A DNA stretch of 64,000 nt from Myxococcales bacterium (GCA_016703425.1 JADJCA010000016.1:1-64000), one strand, 5' to 3'; positions 1 through 8,616 are shown, counted from the first letter of the stretch. Notes: a model not told the origin generated them from the sequence alone. Numbers and translations are program-made.

Positions 1-172
1 GAAAGACGACGAGGTCGTCGAGTACGCGCTCGCCCGGACCACGTCGCCGACGATCGTCGCTGAGTACCAGACGATGCTGCCGTCGAAGGCGGTGTTGCGC
101 CGCAAACTCCATGAACTCTACGCGGAGCTCTCGAAGCCTCCCCGCAAGGGCGCCAAGGCACGGAGCCAATGA
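1..172 (+). CDS. DUF1016 / YhcG-type PDDEXK nuclease, C-terminal end (partial)
   Basis: Only the last 56 codons are in the window, read from base 2 to the TGA at 170-172. The peptide contains EYALARTTSPTIVAEYQ followed by LPSKAVLRRKLHELYAEL and a basic tail. This resembles the conserved C-terminus of DUF1016 (YhcG) proteins, where an EYAL...P..VAEY..LP motif closes the PDDEXK nuclease domain. YhcG-type proteins are putative restriction-endonuclease-fold nucleases, and their cellular role is unsettled. The stop overlaps the start of the next gene (ATGA), so the two are probably cotranscribed. The catalytic part lies upstream of the window and was not seen. Confidence 0.7.
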   Translation, partial: KDDEVVEYALARTTSPTIVAEYQTMLPSKAVLRRKLHELYAELSKPPRKGAKARSQ

Positions 173-1287
173 CGACGAACGCGCGCCCCCCCCAGCGCTA
201 CACTCCCCCCGTGACGCCCCCGCCTCCCCTCGCTTCGCTGTCCGCCCTCGCCGCCCGGCGCGCGCGCATCCATGAGGCGCTCGCGGACGCCGGCTCGTAC
301 AAGCTGCAGCGCGCCGGCACCGTCCTCGCGCTCGCGCCCGCGCGCGAGGCCTACGCGCTCGCCGAGGGAGAGCCGGCGCTCGCCGTTTGGTCCGCCCTCG
401 CCGCGTACCGCCTCGCGCACCTCGTGATGCGGCAGGAACGAACCCCGGACGTCCTCGAGGAGGCCGACGCGCTCTTCGTGGAAGCGGGACGACACGCGTC
501 GCTCGGCCCTTACCCGCACGTCTATCGGCTCGCGGTGCTCCACCGCCTCGCGGCGCCGCCGCGCACCGTCGAGGCCGCCTTCAAGAGAGCCGTCGACGCG
601 TACGCGGCCTGGACGCGGCCTGCGTCGCGAGCGGCCCGCACCGATGCGGACCGCAACCACACGGCCGGCAACCACACGGGCCGAGCCGAAGGCGAGCCGA
701 GCGAGGACGCGCTGCTCTTGCCTGGCACCATCCAGACCGAGCTTTTCGCGCTCCTCGAGCTGTCGGGCTACTTCCTCGGTCTCGCTCGCGAGCCCCTCGA
801 CGGGCGCGGTGCGCGGCTCGATGAGCCGGTCTTTCAGGCGCCGCACTGGCGCTTGGTCGGGCCCGATCCAGCGCTCGGCGACGTCCTCGTCTCCAAAGCC
901 ACCGCCGACGCGGAGCTCCTAGACCTCGCGCCGCGCGTGGGCGCCGCCTTCGTCTTCCGGCTACCCGCGAATCGCAACAAGGCGACCCTCACCGTCGGCA
1001 CGCGTGACCCGAGCCCCTTGCCCCACCGGGCGGCGCGTCTCCTCGCGTGCCTGTTGCGACACGACGCGCGCGACATGGATACGCTGGTCGCGCGCGTCAT
1101 GGGTGAAGAGGGCTCGGGCGCCGCCTTTCGCCAAGTGAAGGCGCGGCTGCGGCAGCAGCTCGAGGACGCCGGTGTTGCGCTGCCCGCCGAGCTCATCGTC
1201 GAAGGGCCGGGCAAGCCTCCTCGCCTCGCGCCGAGCCTCGTGGCCCTCGGCGCCGTGAGCGAGCAGGCGTACCTCGACCGCGAGTAG
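169..1287 (+). CDS. hypothetical protein, 372 aa
   Basis: The ATG at 169 overlaps the previous stop as ATGA, which supports this start and translational coupling. The protein is Ala/Arg/Leu-rich and predicted soluble, with a Pro-rich first 25 residues and no signal peptide or membrane segment. A short tandem duplication near residue 160 gives two NHT-containing units. The region around residues 285-345 (ARLLACLLRHDARDMDTLVA) could be a helical or winged-helix module. I do not recognise the family. A second start at the GTG of PVTPPPP (210) is possible. Function is unknown. Its only contextual clue is the coupling to the DUF1016 gene. Confidence 0.6.
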   Translation: MTTNARPPQRYTPPVTPPPPLASLSALAARRARIHEALADAGSYKLQRAGTVLALAPAREAYALAEGEPALAVWSALAAYRLAHLVMRQERTPDVLEEADALFVEAGRHASLGPYPHVYRLAVLHRLAAPPRTVEAAFKRAVDAYAAWTRPASRAARTDADRNHTAGNHTGRAEGEPSEDALLLPGTIQTELFALLELSGYFLGLAREPLDGRGARLDEPVFQAPHWRLVGPDPALGDVLVSKATADAELLDLAPRVGAAFVFRLPANRNKATLTVGTRDPSPLPHRAARLLACLLRHDARDMDTLVARVMGEEGSGAAFRQVKARLRQQLEDAGVALPAELIVEGPGKPPRLAPSLVALGAVSEQAYLDRE

Positions 1288-1632
1288 ACAGGGACTGCTC
1301 GCCAACGCTCGGTCTTCACGCCGCGCGGGCGAGTGCCCGGGGGGCGCGTTCTTGCTGGGGTGGGGGGGGGCGGCTCCCCTGGGGGGGGGGGGCTCGGCGC
1401 GGGGGCGCTGCGTGCGGCGCCGAGCGTGGGCGGGGGGCTTCGGGGACTGGCGTGTTCTGGCGCGACGGGGCGGTAGGGGGCTCTTTGGCGTCGGCTCGCT
1501 GGCCCTGACAGGCCGGGAAAGCCGACTTGCCTAGGGGGGGGCTGAGGCGTTCGCGAGGGCAGCCGCAGCCGGGCCCTGTCACGCGCTTGTCACGCCCTCG
1601 GTCGCAAGGTGTTCGATGAAAGGAGGTGGCCA
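1288..1632 (+). other. G-rich intergenic region with long G homopolymers
   Basis: No convincing gene lies in these 345 bp. The + strand carries extreme G runs: G4-T-G9 at 1357-1370, G12 at 1381-1392, and further G5-G8 tracts to about 1545. Open frames here on either strand are low-complexity Pro/Arg or Gly/Arg strings. The 3' end of the region contains a perfect Shine-Dalgarno for the next gene at 1621-1627. G-quadruplex formation or slippage is possible but untested. Confidence 0.6.
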
Positions 1633-2598
1633 ATGGCCCACCACGATTCCCTCATCGACGTCTTCTACCGACCCGAGCTCACGGCCTCCGACGCCGCGAG
1701 CAATTTCTCCAAGAGCCCGACCAAACCGCGCCGCTTCGTCGAGTGGCTCGCAAGCTCGGCAATGGCCCGCGCCCAGGCGGTGCGCATCCGCGAGGACTTC
1801 GCGCCGCTCGAACCGCGGGACTTCCTCGTGGCCCACGAGCGCGACTACGTCGAGGGCTTCTTCGCGGGCGAGGCGCCCCACGCGTCGTCGAACGGCCTCG
1901 CGTGGACGCCCGCCTTCGCCGAGACCGTCCGCTACACGAACGCGAGCTTGCTCGCGGCCATCACGGCCGCGTGCGATCGGCCCTCGCGCATCGCGCTCAG
2001 CCCCACGAGCGGCTTCCACCACGCGACCCCGTCGGGCGGCGGAGGCTTCTGCACCTTCAGCGGGCAAGTGCTCGCCGGCCTCCGGCTCTATCGCGAGCGG
2101 GGCCTCCGCGGCGCGTGGCTCGATCTCGATGGGCACTTCGGCAACAGCATCGAGGACTCGCGCAGCTTCGCGCCCGACCTCGAGGCCGCCCTGCCCTTCA
2201 ACGTGAACCCCGGCCATACCCACAGCGTCTACCTGGCCGATCTCGAGAAGTCGCTCTACACGGTGGGCCAGGCGGTGATGCGCGGCGAGATCGACTACGT
2301 CGCCTTCGCCCACGGCGCCGACTCGCACGAGGACGACGACCTCGGCGGCCAGTGCACGACGCGCGAGTGGCTCGACGCGAGCCGGCGCGTCTACTCGGCC
2401 GTCGCGCGTTGGTCCGAGCGGCTCGGCCGACCGGTGCCCCTCGCGCTCGCGCTCTTCGGCGGCTACCGCCGCGACGACTACGACTTCGTCTTGCGCCTGC
2501 ACGCCGCGGATCTCGCCATCGGCCTCGACACGCTCGCCGGTACACGCTTCGCCTTCGATCCCGAGCGGCGCGACGAGCGGGCGGGAGGTGCGCGATGA
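1633..2598 (+). CDS. Histone deacetylase-like (arginase/deacetylase fold) amidohydrolase
   Basis: This is a 321-residue protein of the histone deacetylase / acetoin utilisation / acetylpolyamine amidohydrolase superfamily. These are zinc enzymes that remove acyl groups from lysine or polyamines. Visible family features are GFHHATPSGGGGFCTFSG (the HH general-base pair and substrate channel), DLDGHFGNS (the zinc-binding D-x-D-x-H loop), a GADSHEDDDLGG segment (the second zinc aspartate region) and GGY near the C-terminus. The DLDGHFGNS loop differs from the usual D.DVHHG, so the substrate may be unusual. The start at 1633 follows AGGAGGT with 5 nt spacing. An upstream in-frame start at 1609 is less likely. 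The next gene overlaps by ATGA. Confidence 0.85.
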   Translation: MAHHDSLIDVFYRPELTASDAASNFSKSPTKPRRFVEWLASSAMARAQAVRIREDFAPLEPRDFLVAHERDYVEGFFAGEAPHASSNGLAWTPAFAETVRYTNASLLAAITAACDRPSRIALSPTSGFHHATPSGGGGFCTFSGQVLAGLRLYRERGLRGAWLDLDGHFGNSIEDSRSFAPDLEAALPFNVNPGHTHSVYLADLEKSLYTVGQAVMRGEIDYVAFAHGADSHEDDDLGGQCTTREWLDASRRVYSAVARWSERLGRPVPLALALFGGYRRDDYDFVLRLHAADLAIGLDTLAGTRFAFDPERRDERAGGAR

Positions 2599-3173
2599 CG
2601 CGGCGCACGAGACGCCCGCGCAAGGCGCCGCGTTGGCGCGACGAGGTGCACCGCATGGAGGCCGAGCGGCGCCGCGCGCGCGTGGTTGCGCGCGCTCGCG
2701 CCCTGGCCGAGCGCCCCACGGAGGACGACGTCGCCGCGGCCCTCGCGCAGCTCGCGCGCGTGAAGGGCGACAAGAGCCTCGAGGCGTTCACGCTTTGGAC
2801 CGTGGAGGACATGCGGCCCGAGGGGCGCGCGGCCGAGCTCGCTTCGTTGCGCCGTGCCGTCGATGCCGGCGAGGCGACGGGCACCGAGCTGTCTCAGCGG
2901 CTCGGCAGCTACCGCGAGGCGGGCGCCGCCGCGAGCCTCATCGGCGTCGGACGGGCGCGCAGCCCCGAAGCGGCGACGTTCGTGGCGGCCATGCAGCTCG
3001 GCAAGCGCGGCTACTCAGCCCGCGAAGCCGCCGCGACCTGCTCCCGCATGCATGTGGAGTACACGATCTTCTGCACCGAGCGCGGCCGCCGCGAACGAGG
3101 CGAGCACGGCGGCGCCATCCGCTGGAGCTTCGAGCGGCAGCTCCGGTGGATACGCGCGGCGCGCGAGGGGTGA
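2595..3173 (+). CDS. hypothetical protein coupled to deacetylase-like gene, 192 aa
   Basis: The ATG at 2595 lies inside the stop of the deacetylase-like gene (ATGA), which indicates translational coupling. The N-terminus is strongly basic (TRRTRRPRKAPRWRDEV), followed by helix-rich sequence with Arg/Ala/Glu patterns. The segment MQLGKRGYSAREAAATCSRM may hold a helix-turn-helix-like element, but I cannot assign a family. No signal peptide or membrane segment is seen. Coupling suggests it works with, or modulates, the deacetylase-like enzyme. Confidence 0.65.
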   Translation: MTRRTRRPRKAPRWRDEVHRMEAERRRARVVARARALAERPTEDDVAAALAQLARVKGDKSLEAFTLWTVEDMRPEGRAAELASLRRAVDAGEATGTELSQRLGSYREAGAAASLIGVGRARSPEAATFVAAMQLGKRGYSAREAAATCSRMHVEYTIFCTERGRRERGEHGGAIRWSFERQLRWIRAAREG

Positions 3174-3314
3174 AGGGACGCCGCCCTCGTGGCGGCCCTC
3201 CTGGCGCCCCTTGGCCTGGTGCTTCTTGGCGAACTCGCTTTGAAACTCGTCTGGCTAGGAGGTGCGGGCTTCGCGGTCGAGGACCTCACTTGCGAGGCCT
3301 CGACCGAAGCCGGG

Positions 3315-3659
3315 CTAGCGAATGAGGCGCGTGAGCATGGCGATGAGGGGGTGCGCGAGGGCTACGCACTCGGCGGCGGACTCGGGCGAGGCGTCTCCGC
3401 AGAGGGCGGCGAGCTCGACGGCTGCGACGGCTTCGACGGCCTCGCCGCGCGCGATGGTGAAGGCGCGAGCCTTGTCGGCGCGGCTAACGCGCCCAGCGCC
3501 TTCCGCGCAGTTGAGAGCGGCGCTCTTCGCCGCGCGCGTCGCTTCATCCCTGAGCTTCGCATCGCGAATGTTCGCGGCGCGGACGGCCAGCAGCAGCTTC
3601 ACCGCGGCGCCATAGGCATGGAGTTTGTGGTGAGGAAGCCCCGGGAGTTGGTTGGTCAT
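3315..3659 (-). CDS. Four-helix-bundle protein (23S rRNA intervening-sequence protein family)
   Basis: The 114-residue product matches the small four-helix-bundle family often annotated S23/IVP. An early HKLHAYGAAVKLLLAV helix is followed by RAAKSAALNCAEGAGR, close to the family signature (R.A.SI..NIAEG..R), then a helix starting FTIARGEAVEAVAAVE. Proteins of this family form small homopentamers, and many members sit in free-standing loci of unknown function. The ATG at 3659 has a modest upstream ribosome-binding region. It stands alone, next to the degraded insertion sequence, with no clear partner. Confidence 0.8.
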   Translation of the reverse strand: MTNQLPGLPHHKLHAYGAAVKLLLAVRAANIRDAKLRDEATRAAKSAALNCAEGAGRVSRADKARAFTIARGEAVEAVAAVELAALCGDASPESAAECVALAHPLIAMLTRLIR

Positions 3660-3820
3660 GCCTCCCCCCAGCGCAGACCGCGTGACAGCGCCACGCTCTT
3701 CCGCGCGTCACCGAGAAGCGCTGGCGCGCGGTGCGCGTCTAGGCAGGACCAACCAACTCTCGGGGCGATCGCACAAGCAGCAGCCCGTTGTTGCGGTGCA
3801 TGCACACTACACGCTGAGCG

Positions 3821-5143
3821 GTCAAGGAGATAGGTGACAGTCCATGGAGATGGGTGACACTTTCGGCGGATGGATTTTCTACTCTGCGGCTATCGCTGAT
3901 TCTTTCCCTATTTCTTCTGTGGCGACTGAGGGGATGAATCGCCTTTCTCTTTCGTCGTAGTGACCGAGGTCACGGGCTACCAAAAGCTCACCAGCCACTT
4001 CCCGTCCTCAACCTCTCGAAGTCCGACCTGCTCGTCGACGAGCGACGCCGTCAGGCTGAAGCGCCGACGCCGATCGATCGCGACAATGCCTCCCTTCCAA
4101 ACGGGTCGAGTCATGTCGTGCAGGGGGTAACTGGGCTTGGGCACCTCGCCCTTCCAGACGCGCGGCGAAGGCTCGTACGCGCTGGCTGGGGTTCGATCGC
4201 CAAGCGCCTCGTGGGGCCGCTCTTCGTTGAAGCACGTGCGCCAAGCGTCAAAGCGTTCCTGTTGGCCGAGCAGCGTCCGAGCCGCAGGACGTGTCGTTTC
4301 TGCTTTCAACGTGCGATGCATCCGTTCGTGGCGTCCGTTCTGCTGCGGACACCCAGGCTCGATTCGCTCGTGGAGGATCCCGAGTCGCGAACCACGCTCC
4401 GAGTCGACTCAATCCAAAGAGCGCACGCGGCGAAACGAAGGCTCGCCGTTGTCGCTTCGAATAGCTCGCGGCAGGCCTTTTCCCTGAAGATGTGCTCGAG
4501 TGCCGCTCGCACGCCCTGCCGGCCGTCCCGTCGAAGGCCTCGCACACGAGCACGTACCGGCTGAAGGCGTCCGTGACCGTAAACGGGTAGCAGACCGTTC
4601 CGTCTCCGAGCTCAAACTGCCCTTTGAAGTCCATGCACCACAGCTCGTTGGGGCCCTTCGCGTCCGTCAGCGGCGCGCGATAAGCCCTCAGCCGCGACGA
4701 CGTCGCGGCACTGTCAGCTGTTGGCGACGAAGCACGTTGGCAATCGTTGTTCGGCTCGGCAGCTCTACGCCGGGGTGCTCCGTTATCAGCAGCACCCTCA
4801 GCTTCTTCGGGCCCCACGTCGGATGTCGCCGCCGCGCGTCGACGATGAGGCTCACGAACTGTTCCGCCAGCGCCGTCGGCGTCGCCTGGGCCGTTGCGAC
4901 AGGTCCACGAGCCCGGCATCGCCCCAAGCTTCGTAGCGCTCGACGTACTGTGCCGGTCTTCCGGCTCACGCCCACTCCCGACTCAGCTCCGTCATTCGCT
5001 CGCCCGCGCGGTAGCGAAGCACCAGTGAATTTCGTTGTTCCAAGACACTCTTCGCTTTCCAAACCACGGCACTTCCTGCCGTTGTTCGCATGCCGGAGTG
5101 TCACCTATCTCCTTGGACTGCTCTGTTACCTATCTCCTTAGAC
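3821..5143 (-). mobile_element. Degenerate IS481-family-like insertion sequence
   Basis: This element of about 1.3 kb is bounded by imperfect inverted ends. The left end at 3821-3862 carries AAGGAGATAGGTGACA and then GGAGATGGGTGACACT. The right end at 5097-5143 reads, on the other strand, AAGGAGATAGGTAACA and then AAGGAGATAGGTGACACT. Each end therefore contains two copies of an AGGAGATAGGTGACA-like motif. The single transposase gene runs on the minus strand and is broken by several frameshifts. I could not see a clear target-site duplication. The element abuts the CTCGAC repeat on its right side. Confidence 0.75.
3977..5104 (-). pseudogene. IS481-type transposase (DDE integrase core), frameshifted
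   Basis: Pieces of one transposase appear in order in different minus-strand frames. The N-terminal helix-turn-helix part has RRRHPTWGPKKLRVLL at about 4800-4840. The integrase core opens with PNELWCMDFKGQFELGDG and TVTDAFSRYVLVCEAFDG at about 4540-4660. A middle piece with LPRAIRSDNGEPSF at about 4430-4470 carries the second Asp. The C-terminus has MHRTLKAETT and FNEERPHEALGDRTPAS at about 4200-4321. These match the catalytic D-D-E region and tail of IS481-type enzymes. At least two or three frame changes separate the parts, so it should be inactive. Confidence 0.8.
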
Positions 5144-5151
5144 TGTACCCG

Positions 5152-5259
5152 CTCGACCTCGACCTCGACCTCGACCTCGACCTCGACCTCGACCTCGACC
5201 TCGACCTCGACCTCGACCTCGACCTCGACCTCGACCTCGACCTCGACCTCGACCTCGAC
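5152..5259. repeat. Hexanucleotide tandem repeat (CTCGAC) x18
   Basis: Eighteen perfect CTCGAC units run from 5152 to 5259, followed by a degenerate tail (GCGACCTCAGCCTCGAC) to about 5277. One forward frame reads alternating Asp-Leu, but no plausible gene contains it. The array lies between the right end of the insertion sequence and the 3' end of the small parA-linked gene. Such arrays are prone to copy-number change by slippage. Confidence 0.9.
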
Positions 5260-5289
5260 CGCGACCTCAGCCTCGACCTAGCTCTCCCC

Positions 5290-5598
5290 TCAGATCCCCC
5301 GCGGAATCTTGTCGAGATCCACCTGATCCAGCGCCGCGCGAATGAGCGCGCTGCGGCTCGCCTTCGTCACGCCTCGCGACTTCAGCTCATCGACCATCGC
5401 GTCGAGCCGGTCGAGATCCTTCGTGTACATGGAGATGCAGATCACCTTGTAGTGCTGCGGCTTGGGCTGCGCCGTGCTGCGCGGCGCTCGTTCCATGCCG
5501 CCCACTTCGGGCTTGTAGAAGCTGCCCGAGAGCACACCTTGAACTTCGTCTGCGTCGAGCACGCGAGCCGCGTTCCCACCTTCATCACGAACCGTCAT
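5290..5598 (-). CDS. Small ribbon-helix-helix-like protein downstream of parA
   Basis: This 102-residue protein has its start at 5598 behind AAAGGTGA. The second half (HYKVICISMYTKDLDRLDAMVDEL, then a Thr-Lys-Ala-Ser stretch and ALIRAALDQ) has the strand-helix-helix pattern of ribbon-helix-helix DNA-binding proteins. The first 45 residues are polar and probably disordered. It follows the ParA gene by 14 nt, so the pair looks like a partition or positioning module in which the small protein acts as DNA-binding partner or ParA regulator. The family call rests on pattern only. The CTCGAC array begins about 30 bp beyond its stop. Confidence 0.6.
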   Translation of the reverse strand: MTVRDEGGNAARVLDADEVQGVLSGSFYKPEVGGMERAPRSTAQPKPQHYKVICISMYTKDLDRLDAMVDELKSRGVTKASRSALIRAALDQVDLDKIPRGI

Positions 5599-5612
5599 GG
5601 GTCACCTTTTCC

Positions 5613-6881
5613 TTACGCGCTCGCAGCGGCCGCGGGGGCCGCTCCTTTGTTGGCTTCTGAACCGATATTTTTTTGCGCCGCGGGGCCGTCGATCAGAAAG
5701 TCGACGAGGCGGCCGTAGTCTTCTGCGGCGTTCGAGTCGGGCGCATATTCGAAGATCGTCTTGCCTTGCGCCGGCGCCTCTTTGATCTTCGTCGCGGAGC
5801 GAATGGGCGTGAGGCACCGATCGCCGAAGTGTTGCGTCAGGGTCTCCACGGCGTCGCGGCAGATGCGCGCGCGCGCGTCGTAGAACGTGGGAAGCACGCC
5901 GAAGATTTGCACCGGGTGGTGCAGCAGCGAGTTCACGTTCTTCACGGTCTTGATGACCTGCCGCACGCCTACGAGCGAGAGGAAGTCGCAGGCGACGGGC
6001 ACCAGGATCCCGTCGGCGAAGACGAGGGCGTTCTGGTTCATGAGCGAGAGCGACGGCGAGCAGTCGAGCACGATGACGTCGTACGCGTCGCACGCTGACA
6101 CGAGGCGATCGCGAAGCACGCGATCGCGGTTCTGGCGTCCCGCGAGGTAGAGCTCGGCCGCCGCCAAGGTCTCGTTGGAGCCGAGCACGTCGAGGTTGGG
6201 CCGGACGTTGACGGCGGCGTCCTTGGCCTTCATGCCCATCACGACCACGTGGTAGAGCGACGTCTGCGGCGTCACGTCGAGGGACACGGCCACGTTGCCT
6301 TGCGAGTCGGTGTCGACGAGCAAGACGCGGAGGCCGCGCGCGGCGAGGCCCGCAGCCACGCTCACGCTCGTGGTGGTCTTCCCCGTGCCGCCCTTGTGGT
6401 TGAAGATGGCGATGCGCCGCGGCGCGTGCATGCCGCGCTTGAGCGGCGTGACTTGCGGGGCCGCGGGCGGCGGCGGACGAAGCGGTGAGCTAGCGCCGCT
6501 TCCAGGCGTCGCGAGGGACGCCGTCGGCGCCGCGCTGGTCAGCGGCGACGGCGGCGCGAGCGGCAGCGCGGGCTGCGGAACCGCGGAGAGCGCGCCGAGG
6601 CGCAGGCCGCCGGCTTCGGCCAAGAGCTGCGTCCGGCAGGGCTCCGAGCACGCGTAGGTGCGCTCGCCCTTCACGCGAAGGACCTGCGAAACGAGCTCGA
6701 CGGTGAACCGCTTCGAGCACGCCGCGCAGTTGACGCCGCCTTCCAGCTCACCGCGCACCGCCTTGCCGTGGCAGTCTTGCGAGCAAAAGAACATGAAGCC
6801 GCCGTCCCGCTCTTCCATCTGGTAGCGGAACTGCACCTCGAACGCTCGCCGACAGACGCTGCAGCTCTCGGTCATCGCCAT
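5613..6881 (-). CDS. ParA-family ATPase with two N-terminal TRASH-like zinc fingers
   Basis: The C-terminal half is a ParA/MinD-type ATPase. It has a deviant Walker A, NHKGGTGKTT, at about residues 161-170, then LLVDTDSQGN (Walker A' region) and VIVLDCSPSLSLMNQNAL (Walker B region). ParA proteins position DNA or protein cargo through ATP-dependent nucleoid binding. The N-terminal 90 residues carry two tandem fingers of identical spacing, C7-x2-C10-x22-C33-x3-C37 and C52-x2-C55-x22-C78-x3-C82, with a Pro/Ala-rich linker to the ATPase. I chose the ATG at 6881 because GGTGAGG precedes it; an in-frame start at 6929 exists. The partner gene lies 14 nt downstream. The finger fusion is unusual for ParA. 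Confidence 0.85.
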   Translation of the reverse strand: MAMTESCSVCRRAFEVQFRYQMEERDGGFMFFCSQDCHGKAVRGELEGGVNCAACSKRFTVELVSQVLRVKGERTYACSEPCRTQLLAEAGGLRLGALSAVPQPALPLAPPSPLTSAAPTASLATPGSGASSPLRPPPPAAPQVTPLKRGMHAPRRIAIFNHKGGTGKTTTSVSVAAGLAARGLRVLLVDTDSQGNVAVSLDVTPQTSLYHVVVMGMKAKDAAVNVRPNLDVLGSNETLAAAELYLAGRQNRDRVLRDRLVSACDAYDVIVLDCSPSLSLMNQNALVFADGILVPVACDFLSLVGVRQVIKTVKNVNSLLHHPVQIFGVLPTFYDARARICRDAVETLTQHFGDRCLTPIRSATKIKEAPAQGKTIFEYAPDSNAAEDYGRLVDFLIDGPAAQKNIGSEANKGAAPAAAASA

Positions 6882-7053
6882 GGATCGCCTCACCGGTTGC
6901 GCGCGCCCTGGGCGCGCGTCTTCGTGCAAGCACGGTTTCCCCGTGCCTCGTCGGCAATCGCATGCTCAAACGGACTGGGCCAAATATTTGGCGGCCTCAG
7001 CCCGTGTGCTCGGGCCTCCCCGCGCGTGGCGTGGCCGTGACGACGCGCCTCGA

Positions 7054-8616
7054 TCAGTGACGGAAGTGGCGAGCTCCCGTGAAGATCATCGCGATACCGT
7101 GGGCGTTCGCGGCCTTGATGACCTCCTCGTCCTTCACGCTGCCGCCCGGCTGAACGATGGCGACGACGCCGTGTTTGGCGGCAAGCTCGACGCCGTCGGG
7201 GAACGGGAAGAACGCATCGGAAGCCATGACGCTGCCCTTCGACTTCTCACCGGCTTTCTCAGCGGCGATCTGGACGGACATCACCCGCGACATCTGGCCG
7301 GCGCCAACGCCAACGGTGGCGAGGTCTTTGGCGAAGACGATGGCGTTCGACTTCACGTGTTTGCAAACGTTCCAGGCAAACTCCAGGCTCTTTCGCTCCT
7401 CGGCCGTCGGCTCGCGCGTCGTGACGACCTTGGCCGCCGAGAGCTCCGTCGCCGCCGTGACGTCACGCGACTGCACCACGAGTCCGCCCCCGACGCGCTT
7501 GTATTGGAGCGCCTCGTGTTTGGCGTCGAGCCACGTGCCCGTGGCGAGGAGCCGCAGGTTCTTCTTGGCCACGAGGATCTCGAGGGCGGCAGGCGCGAAG
7601 GAAGGCGCGACGACACACTCAAGGAAGGTCTCGGCGAGCAGCGTCGCGGTGGCGGCGTCGACCTCGCGGTTGAGGGCCACGATGCCGCCGAAGGCGCTCG
7701 TGGCGTCGGCATCGCGAGCCGCGCGGTACGCGTCGACGAGCTTCTCGCGAACCGCGACGCCGCACGGGTTGGCGTGTTTGACCACGACGGCCGTGGGCTC
7801 GCTAAACTCGCGCACCGCCTCGAGGGCCGCGTCGACATCCACGAGGTTGTTGAAGCTCAGCTCCTTGCCTCCAGCGCCGAGACCCTCGGCGCGAGCCAAA
7901 GTCCCGGCGGCAACCCCCTTTTCGGCGTAGAACGCACCCTTTTGGTGAGGGTTCTCGCCGTAGCGAAGGCCGTAGGCTCGCTCAAACGACAGCGTGAGGT
8001 AGCGCGGAAAGTCTGCCGCCGAACCGTCGGTATTCTTTCGTGAAAGGTAACCTGCGATAGCGCCGTCGTAGGCCGCCGTCAGCGCGAAGGCCTTGGCCGC
8101 GAGCTTCCCGCGCGTGGCGGCGCTCACGTCGCCGTGCTCGCGCAGCTCCTTCAAGACGAGGTCATAATCCGCGGGATCACACACGACTGTGACGCGCGCT
8201 TGATTCTTCGCGGCGGACCGAATCATCGAGGGTCCCCCGATGTCGATGTTCTCGATGGCCTCTTCGAAGGTCGCGTCCTTCGAGGAGACGACCTGTTCGA
8301 AGGGGTAGAGGTTAACGATCACGAGATCGATGGGACGGCCACCGAGGCGCTCGAGATCGTTCGCGTCGACGTCACCGCGCATCAAGATGCCGCCGTGGAC
8401 GCGCGGATGCAGCGTCTTCACGCGCCCGCCCATGACCTCCGGCGAGCCCGTGTAGCTCTCCACCGTCTCGACCGCGATGCCCTCTGCGGCGATGGCCTTG
8501 GCCGTGCCCCCAGAGGAGAGGAGCTTTACGCCGAGCTCCGCGAGCCCCCGCGCGAAGGGCAGAAGGCCAGTCTTGTCAGACACCGAAACGAGCGCAGTGC
8601 GAGCCGTGGACGCCAT
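7054..8616 (-). CDS. purH: Bifunctional AICAR formyltransferase / IMP cyclohydrolase PurH
   Basis: PurH carries out the last two steps of de novo purine synthesis: formylation of AICAR with 10-formyl-tetrahydrofolate, then ring closure to IMP. The 520-residue length from the ATG at 8616 fits the family. The IMP cyclohydrolase domain starts with ALVSVSDKTGLLPFARGL and has GGPSMIRSAAKNQ. The formyltransferase domain has RYGENPHQKGAFY, VVVKHANPCGVAV (the catalytic KH..NPCG) and SDAFFPFPDGVELAAKHGV. An upstream in-frame start at 8664 would add 16 residues unlike the family. purE and purK are over 40 kb away, so the pathway is scattered. Confidence 0.95.
   Translation of the reverse strand: MASTARTALVSVSDKTGLLPFARGLAELGVKLLSSGGTAKAIAAEGIAVETVESYTGSPEVMGGRVKTLHPRVHGGILMRGDVDANDLERLGGRPIDLVIVNLYPFEQVVSSKDATFEEAIENIDIGGPSMIRSAAKNQARVTVVCDPADYDLVLKELREHGDVSAATRGKLAAKAFALTAAYDGAIAGYLSRKNTDGSAADFPRYLTLSFERAYGLRYGENPHQKGAFYAEKGVAAGTLARAEGLGAGGKELSFNNLVDVDAALEAVREFSEPTAVVVKHANPCGVAVREKLVDAYRAARDADATSAFGGIVALNREVDAATATLLAETFLECVVAPSFAPAALEILVAKKNLRLLATGTWLDAKHEALQYKRVGGGLVVQSRDVTAATELSAAKVVTTREPTAEERKSLEFAWNVCKHVKSNAIVFAKDLATVGVGAGQMSRVMSVQIAAEKAGEKSKGSVMASDAFFPFPDGVELAAKHGVVAIVQPGGSVKDEEVIKAANAHGIAMIFTGARHFRH

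Noticed and set aside
1626..3173. 515-codon plus-strand frame
   Set aside because: The front part is a shadow of the deacetylase-like gene. The true gene begins at ATG 2595.
3189..3833. 214-codon plus-strand frame opposite the four-helix-bundle gene
   Set aside because: It is antisense to a well-matched family gene and runs into the insertion-sequence end with no family signature.
5035..5718. Open frame encoding a long Asp-Leu repeat through the CTCGAC array
   Set aside because: The frame is open only because the repeat is 6 bp. It overlaps the minus-strand small gene and the insertion-sequence end, and has no start signal or codon bias.
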